From Naganishia liquefaciens (lineage: Eukaryota; Basidiomycota; Tremellomycetes; Filobasidiales; Filobasidiaceae), in NCBI GenBank assembly GCA_013423385.1, contig BLZA01000030.1:1195168-1259167 (forward strand): a stretch of 64,000 nt of DNA, written 5' to 3'. Position numbers and translations under genes: made by a program. Numbering within the stretch: position 1 is the stretch's first letter; every line of letters begins with the position of its first letter. The notes below the pieces were generated by a model. That model ran no database searches and had not been told where the DNA came from. It saw only the letters and a list, made by a program, of their open reading frames with translations. Positions 56,847-64,000 of the stretch are shown here, one piece after another.

Positions 56847-59465
56847 TCAAGTGCTACAGTTTCGCTTGGCGGCGTGAGAGCATCTGACCAGGGCAGGATG
56901 AGCTTCGTCGATAAATGGTGGCAAATACCGACTCACCGAACGTGAACTTTGACTGAATTGCAAGGTAGTGATAACTCGATTATGAGCGAAATACGTATCT
57001 AGCCAGAGGATGATTTCTCGACTTACTGCTACAGTCATCGCATTGCATGTAGGTGTCCTTCGAGATACGCCTCGAACAAACCGCACAGCGTATTTTGTCT
57101 GAACTTCCGGGCGAGAGTAGCTTGTTGAAGCCTTTAATGACTACCAAGCAGTATCAATCAGGATGAGAACAAGTCCACTGTCAAAAACCCTAAGATGGAA
57201 CGAACATGCTGATTGTTTTTTGCCCTTCACTGCATCTACATTCTTGATCGCTGTCTGATTGACAAAAGTGAATCTGTGAACACCTCCTGAGCTTGGTTTC
57301 GCGCCCGGCTTGGCCAGTGAGATTCTGCTTGTGGTAGCTGCTGTATCCACAGCGGAGGTTTGTCCAACCGGGCTTTCCAGTGTTCCGGTGGGTCGAATAG
57401 GAAGGGCATTGCCTTGATCGGCGGCATCAATTTCGTGACAGATGCTTTCCTTGCCCTCTAGCTGTGCACTGCTAACTGATCGCTTCGGTTTCCTAATCGC
57501 CTCAGCATCGGAGAATGACGAGGCTGCAGCTGGCGATGTCGATGGAGTGTTCACCGTCTTGGGCAGAGGTCGAACGGTTATAGTCGATTCAGCTTCGGTA
57601 TTCTGCAAAGATGTCGACTGTATCGCTGGAGGATAGCTCCCGGGTGAGAGCTGGGAAGCTGATCGCAGATCCCATTCAACATTCATTTTTTAAGGGCGAT
57701 CGCATTGAAAAAATGACTCACCTTCCTTACGGTACGGCCCACTCTCGAATAGATCCATCACGTTGGGTCTATGATCTTTAGACTCCTCCCATCTGGCGGT
57801 CCTCCAAGTGACCGGTTGCTCTGAGCCCCTTCTTCGCCCTTGAGATCCCTGCAGCATTTCGACGACCTCATCCTCATCTGAATCGTGGTCGATGTCGTCC
57901 GCCGCTAAGTGACTTTGCGTTGCTATTCTGCTGTAATTGTCCGTCATTAAGTCTTTGTTGAATAGCCTACGGAGGTTGCGTGGAGTTCTAATTGGCGTGG
58001 AGGTGATTTTGATACTACCAATGTGCTCTGCTTTCCCTTCGGGAATCCTTTGTGCAATTTCCATCTCGATAGCCGTCAATCTGTCAAGAACCTCTCGCAT
58101 CGATGGCCGGTCGTCTGGCTTGCTTGCCGTGCAATGCAATGCAAGATTAATCCAGTCCGTCGGACAACCTTTGTTTGCTTTCTCTCTGACCTCATCCTCA
58201 TCAAGGGTAAAGAGTGGGGGGAACCGCTTGATCGCTTATCAGGTTATGTTCTCATACACAGAGCAGTTACCTCTTGATTTCCATCGACTCACTGTGAAAG
58301 CTTTCTCGTTGTCCACCAGTGTTCGACTGATGATTTCTGCAAACTACAGATAGGATCATTACTGCGATATCCGAAAGAAAACTCGAGGAACGGCACTCAC
58401 GATTACTCCAAGGGAAAATACGTCGGTCCTCTCATCAAAGTCGAAACCCAGCAGCATCTCGGGAGACATGTAGCCCTAATCGAGCTGGTCAACTGAAAGC
58501 AGCGAAACATCTTTGACCAGAACTTACATCCGTTCCGCAGTACGACATCCTCTTCATCTCCGCGTCATCACGAGCAGCAATCTAATGCAGGTATCGTCAG
58601 CTGCGTATCCAGGATTCATTCCCAGCTGAAGAAGTTTACGCGACTGAAGCCGAAGTCGATAACCTTGATCCTTTCGTTTCCCGAGATCATGGCATTCTCT
58701 GGCTTGAGATCCCGATGAATGCACTGTCACATTGCTGTAGGTCAGCGGAGAGTCATGCAAAGAACCACTGACGATCCGACCCACTTTCCTCGCATGCAAA
58801 TAAGCCAAAGCACGTGCGATGTCGATGGCAAAGCTGATTCTAAGTCTCCACGGAAAAGCCTTGGACTTGTCTTGTATGAAACCACGCAGGTTCCCTCCCG
58901 GAACGAATTCAGAAATAATCTATGCTATCTCGCATTGGTAATAGACAGATGTGATGGCATGTATAGAGACTCACGAAGACACGTCGGTCAGGCGGCGGTG
59001 CATGCGACAGGCCGATAAAAAGGGCTATATTGGGGTGTCGACATTCTCTCATGATGGTGTGTTCTCGAAGAAAGTACTTGTGCCTGACCACGGCGAATCA
59101 TTTGGAGAATACGAGAAGGTCTGTACCGTCAGTCATCTCAGAGGCGACCCCGAGTATCAGATAAAGGCCACTCACACATCATATTCCGTTGAAGGGAGAA
59201 TCTCCTTCACCGCAATGTCAATACCGAGGTACGTTCCTGCAGGGTTGTGGCGGGACGTCAGACATGGCCGATCGATTAGTCGTTCCTTGTCACTCGCAAG
59301 CTCCCGACAGTTATAAAGCTACTACTTACCTCGATGTACAAGTCCGAAGCTACCAGAGCCCAACTGCTCGCCCCATTCAATATCTTCGAAAGGTATGTAG
59401 TCAAAGTCGATGAATCCTCTGCTTCGGTCATCTTCCAAAGTTTTGCCCTGAGCCGGTTCCGCCAT
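56847..59465 (-). CDS. TKL-type protein kinase with C-terminal C1 domain
   Basis: Exons (minus): 59465-59330, 59236-59176, 59083-58975, 58919-58785, 58723-58640, 58581-58528, 58475-58401, 58343-58293, 58226-57722, 57658-57206, 57140-57027, 56952-56937 and 56883-56847, giving 609 residues. The kinase domain (about 25-320) has the Gly loop GSGSFG (36-41), Lys56 (IAVKEI), HRDLKPEN with Asp152, DFG with Asp170 and a SPE at the APE position, so it is complete. Text such as RECRHPNIALFIGLSHAPPP resembles the TKL (RAF/LIMK) group. A disordered linker follows, then a C1 zinc finger starting HRFTFVN and ending C-AV-C, C-DD-C-SIKV-H-VR-C-SHAAKRN-C, matching C-x2-C...C-x2-C-x4-H-x2-C-x7-C. The first His-Cys spacing is stretched to about 36. 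Whether C1 binds diacylglycerol is unknown. Confidence 0.82.
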
Positions 59466-60571
59466 GCTGCCGTCCACTATGAGTCTTGCTGTAGCCTTTG
59501 AGAAAGGCGGGGGAGCTGAGACGAAACAATCACAGACAAATTACTTTAGGGGTTTGCCGCTTACCTGAACGATTCGATTACTGATCTGCTTATGGAATGG
59601 GCAATGTCTGCCAATTCAGCGTGACAGGCAGGACGGATGCCGCGTTCCGGTTCGTTGTGGCTTCCAAAGTAAGGATAGGAGCTGTCGAGCTTGTACCAGA
59701 GGTTTGCGGAAGAGAACCAGGGACCTATCGCAAATGCGGCGCTCCGACGAGAGTATCTAACGGATGGATGAGCGAATGTAGTGTTGTGGATTGTAGTCGC
59801 CCAGGTGACGGGGAAGACATGAGATGTCTCTTAATGGATCAATCATAATAGCATGAGGAGAACGGCTCGACGGCGGTAAGATTGCTCAGCTGATCGCTCA
59901 CCCCTTTGCTGTGAACAGCTGATGCAACAAGGCATCGGTCAGTCATGGAAGGTCCTTTGGCGTCTTCGAGGGGGCGAATCGAATATGAAGAGCTGATGGA
60001 AGGTACCGGATTCAACCCATGCCCTGCATGTGCCAACAATAATTTGTGTCTCACAATGATCGAACTCGAGGCGAGGAGTCTTCTGTAGTCTTTTGTCTGC
60101 TTTGATGAGGCGGTTCTTGCATGAAATCGCCACGATAGCAAAGCAAGCTGTCGGGAATCCTTCGTTGTCGATATACCCCCGTACACTCAGATGCTGATAT
60201 AGCATTCGCACCCGAAGTCCGACGTCTAGACGCGTAGAATGCTGCGAATAACGGCCCGGCAACCACTGTGAGTGACTCGCCCTCCGTGATCGCGTCGCAT
60301 TTGCCAAGTGACAATTACGCTCAGAATCAGCAATGCCGCTCTTCCCCAGCGATTGCCATACTCCACAGGGAGCCGGGCGCTGATAGCTGCACTGCGGACG
60401 CAAGCGTCCCGCATGTGGAGACCGCTCATCTCCTTTGGCTTTAGCACCATCAACACTCGCGGAGCGACTTCCACGGGTCTGCCTCAACCTGATATCCGTA
60501 TAAACAGCTGTTATTCGATACTGCGCGGCAACAGGTCCCGTGAATATGCCCTTCCGGCGCCGACTTCGCGA
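59466..60571. other. Intergenic, divergent (1.1 kb)
   Basis: Between the kinase and helicase genes. A 229-codon minus-strand open stretch (60628-59939) overlaps the helicase 5' end and has no family match. It is treated as chance. An in-frame ATG at 60413 could extend the helicase protein upstream. Confidence 0.35.
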
Positions 60572-63500
60572 ATGGTTCACGAAACAGCCTCCGGAAAAAA
60601 GAAGGAAAGACATCGTCCACATTTGCATTGGAAATCCCCTGGATCAGGAGGATCAGCGAATAAGCTAGACTCCACGCCCGCCGTAGATATACCCAAGACG
60701 TCGGCAAGTGAAGGGCTGAATCACACTGGACCTAATCGGACGAGACCGGACCAGAAGGAGGATACTGATAAAGGGTCATCGAAGACGTTAAAGAAGGCGT
60801 ACACACAAAGTCCACAGAAATCTGGAGCCAAGAAGCTTACTATACCTGGAACAAAGAAGATCTCGAAGAGCAGTCTCAAGACAAGGTGAGTCTATCTTCT
60901 ACATTGTTGCTGCCGTTTTCGGCTTGATTAACTCGGTACACCCAGGCTGTCTCAAGTCATCGAGGCTGCAGAGGAACCGCCTGCCCAGTGGGATGCCGAT
61001 GATGCCGGGGACGTCGAAGAATACGAATCACTCACTGCTGAAGCACTCGCAAAAGGGCCTCAAATCGACCATTCCGCGGCTCAGGGTACTGATTTCGATA
61101 TCATCGAGGCAATGATCCACAATGAATCGGCCATCGATGACGTTGACCTGGGATCGGACGATCTTGAGGATTACGCACCGGAACTGAACGTGTCGATGAG
61201 GAGCACGATACAAGACATCCAAGGGATACCAGCGCGTGGTACGAAGACAAATCCGATCAAAGGAAACTGGGATCCGCTAGAGATTGCAAGTATGGCTCAA
61301 GATCGCGAAGCCGGAGCTGAGGACAGTCATGACATTTTGCGAAATTTCGAAACCGAGGAAACATATGCAGAGCGGGATGAGGTTACTCTTCCGCTGAAGG
61401 AGCAGTCGTCATCTGTCCAGACTATCGAGCTGAAATCGTCACGTTCAAGGAGACAACGCAAGGCGCGTCAGCTCGAAACCAGCTCGACAGCAGGAGCAGA
61501 CGCGTATCCATTGAACGTAAACGCAAAGACAAAGACCAACACGATCGCGGGTCCTGCAAAGACTTCAACGACCGAAGACGATGCAGTTCATGTCGGCGCG
61601 GGTCTCGAGGTGATGCTCGATCAAACTTGTGCTCTTTCACGCTTCCGTTGGTGGGAAAGAGCGACTTCTCGACATGCTTTGTCGAGGACTAACGCGAAAA
61701 AAAACACTCCCATGCGAAGAAGTCCTCGAGTCCAAAGATTAAACAGCAAGCATCGGTGGTATCAGCCGTTGAAGGGGTATACAGATCAGTACGTAGCGTT
61801 GTTCCTCATGCACTGGGAGACTATTTGACGGAATTCTCGTTCAGCTTCGCACCTCTCATCGAAGCAGAACATCTGCATGAGGAAACGGTCATCCGACAAA
61901 GACTGGATGCGATCGAGGCCGACCAGCTTGTCGCGGAAGGCTACTGTTTGAACAACCTACAGGCAACTAGAGATTCGGGCTCGCAGGCCGGGAGACCTAC
62001 TTACACATTCGCCATGGGAGGGAAAGGCAATCAAAGGTTCACGTGGAACCGGTTCAAGTGCGCGATATCAGGCTCTTGCGTTCAAGGAGCAAGCTAATCT
62101 GGTCTTTTTTCTCGACAGCCCCGGCACATCTGTCATCATTTCGCGAGCAGGCGGAACTGCAGACCCGATCAAAAAGCAACAGGGCAAGACCGCTAAAAGT
62201 GCGGAAGTCTACAACACGGGATCCGTAATCAGCAAAACCCAGGGCAATGTCAAGGTATCTTTCGATGAACCGTTACCAGATGAAATCAATTCGCAATCTT
62301 GGCGGTACGTATCGCATTCATATCGCATCATAGCCACTAAGCCCAAGTCATATGCAGTCTCGATATATGGACCAGCGATATTGTCATGCGTCGAGCCAAA
62401 GAAGCGCTGGCAACTCTACATTATGATCCAATCGCCACCGATAGACACGAAGCAACCACTCTGGCTCCTTCGCCACCCTCGTCTGCGGTGCAGATCGCTT
62501 TCGAGGAGGAGACAACGAAAGAGTCAAAACCAAAGACACTTCAAACGATGCTGGCCGGCACAGCTCTGCGATCTGTTTTGCTTAATGCTTTCGCTACGAA
62601 GGATTCGGAGATCATCCTTTCTCCATCGCATGGTTTCTTCGCCGACAATCAGCTAATACAAAGCTGGTGTAGGAGACAACTTGTAGAAGGGAGGGAGCCA
62701 CTGAGCATCGACGGTGATCCCCAGCTTGCCTTGAATACGAGTCAGCGGAAAGCAATAGCAATGATGCTGAGCAGTAACATGTCGCTTGTGCAAGGGGTAA
62801 GTGTGAATTCATCGCGATTGTAGCCAGGAATGACCAATCTCTCTGTCATCATCACAGCCGCCCGGTACTGTGAGTCAGCATTCCATCTGTTTACTGCTCG
62901 TATACATGCTGAATCTGAAGTCCTGCCTCTCAGGGAAAGACCAGAACCATCATAGAAACTCTGCATCTGCTTAAGGTAAGGACAACTGACTTTCGAGTAG
63001 TCTGCATCGATTGAACCCTCTCTACAAGATCCACTGGGAAGTTCCATATCCGATTCTCGTTAGCGCATACACCAATACGGCATGCGATAACCTAGCAGAA
63101 GGGATGCACAAACGTGGACTCAAAGTTTTGAGATATGGCTCTCAGTCTCGGATCCGTGAGGATCTGAAGGAAATGACGCTGGATTGGTACCTTGAGCAAC
63201 ACCCTCGAAAGAGATATCTGGATCGGCTCAAGGCCGAAATTTACAAAATGGTTAAGGGTAAGCTTTGTTCGTAACGGAAATCACCCGCTCTCGAGTTCTC
63301 AAAGTCTTCTCCCAGACGATCCGAAAAGGGATGTGTTGAGACGGCACTTATTCGGCATAGAACGGCGCATGATGTATGATGTATTGTTGGAAGTTGATGT
63401 GGTATGTTAGGGTCATCCTCGAAGCAGCGTTCATAGCTCAGCGGCCCGCTTCGTCAGGTCTGTGCCACGTGCATTTCATCCCGTGGTCGGCTGCTCGATG

Positions 63501-64000
63501 TAAGGATAACAGTTCTCGATCACCGCTGGAACGCTTATGCTGACTCGTAATCCGTTGAGATTGTCGATTTCCCAGTCGTGTTTCTGGATGAAGCAAGTAT
63601 GGCGACGGAGCCAAATGCCTTGATACCTCTCACGAAAGGAGTGAGTTCTCAGACCTGGCGCAGAGCATGGACTAATCCGCTCATGCACTTGTGTGTAGTG
63701 CCAACACGCTGCTCTAATAGGTGATCACAAGCAATTGCCGCCATTAGTAATCAGCAAGAAAGCCGCTGAGGGAGCTCTACATATCAGCTTGTTTGAACGG
63801 TTGATTAATGAGAACAGTAAGCGCCAGTAGCCTCGTTTGAGCCTTTCCTGACCTTCGGCTTTCTGGCAGGAATTCCATCGGTCATGCTTGATACTCAGTA
63901 TCGCATGCACCCTGATATTTCAGCGTTTCCCAACAAGGCATTCTACGACTCTCAATTGAAGGACGGTACGGCGGGCGGTAACGGCGTCGTCAAGTGTGGT
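60572..64000 (+). CDS. UPF1-like SF1 helicase, 3' end beyond window
   Basis: Superfamily 1B helicase of the Upf1/Sen1/Smubp2/Dna2 group. Exons so far: 60572-60885, 60946-61609, 61747-62057, 62119-62304, 62358-62796, 62858-62869, 62934-62975, 63029-63257, 63316-63401, 63458-63499, 63560-63640, 63699-63816 and 63870 onward. The first 325 residues are disordered, Lys/Ser/acidic. Next is a barrel-like region (YLTEFSFSFAPLIEAEHLHE). Motor motifs are Q-motif text NTSQRKAIAMM, Walker A QGPPGTGKT split over three exons, Ia VSAYTNTACDNLAEG, Walker B FPVVFLDEAS, III ALIGDHKQLPP and IV DTQYRMHPDISAFP. RNA versus DNA substrate cannot be decided without the C-terminus. The intron before 61747 has a CTAAC branch site (61689-61693). 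The start could instead be ATG 60413. Confidence 0.85.

Noticed and set aside
59939-60628. 229-codon minus-strand open frame
   Set aside because: Overlaps the 5' exon of the helicase, is rich in Arg/Ser/Cys without domain structure, and matches nothing known. Long chance frames are common in GC-rich DNA.

Overview
The window is nuclear DNA from a basidiomycete fungus, most probably of the Tremellomycetes type. The evidence is GC-rich coding sequence, many spliceosomal introns of about 45-70 bases (up to 16 in one gene, with CTAAC/CTGAC-like branch sites), and fungal orthologues such as VPS17, CYT1, NSP1 and SWD1. It contains no operons, CRISPR arrays, phage or recognisable transposons. It looks like an ordinary housekeeping segment of a chromosome arm. 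A 194-base assembly gap (N) lies at 20681-20874. Species cannot be assigned from the sequence alone.

Layout. 1-9200: 20S proteasome beta-2 (PUP1, cut by the left edge), CDC20, a tandem-PH protein, cytochrome c1 (CYT1) and the GPI-GlcNAc transferase subunit PIG-H. 9200-17300: a dipeptidyl aminopeptidase, KEOPS subunit CGI121, a GLTSCR1-domain protein and the FHA splicing factor PML1/SNIP1. 17300-19500: an intron-bearing tRNA-Gln(CUG) and a small unknown membrane protein. 19800-25100: a kelch protein broken by the gap and a divergent TBC-domain protein with an in-frame TAG near its start. 25300-31200: VPS17, the mitochondrial SAM carrier and a nucleolin (gar2/NSR1) homologue. 31200-33300: a gene-poor stretch. 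33300-40100: an allantoate-type MFS permease, a STIMATE-family membrane protein, and an AlkB dioxygenase with CUE-like and GRF zinc-finger ends. 40900-44850: ribosomal proteins uS19 (RPS15) and P2 as a divergent pair, then an SMP-30/gluconolactonase. 44950-53300: SYS1, MED17, SWD1 (COMPASS) and a LAA2-like AP-1 accessory protein. 53500-59470: nucleoporin NSP1 and a TKL-type kinase with a C-terminal C1 domain. 60570-end: a UPF1-like SF1 helicase cut by the right edge.

Most neighbours are divergent or convergent pairs separated by about 100-400 bases, so many promoters and 3' regions are shared. No pathway cluster is evident. The RPS15/RPP2 pair is the only one whose two products work in the same machine.

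Gene models below were built by hand from reading frames, GT-AG consensus and conserved motifs. Exon coordinates are given so they can be checked. Unusual points include two GC-AG introns, coding microexons of 10-17 bases (one carrying the PPGT of a Walker A motif), start codons isolated in tiny exons, the in-frame TAG in the TBC gene, and a SAM-carrier junction that does not fit GT-AG.
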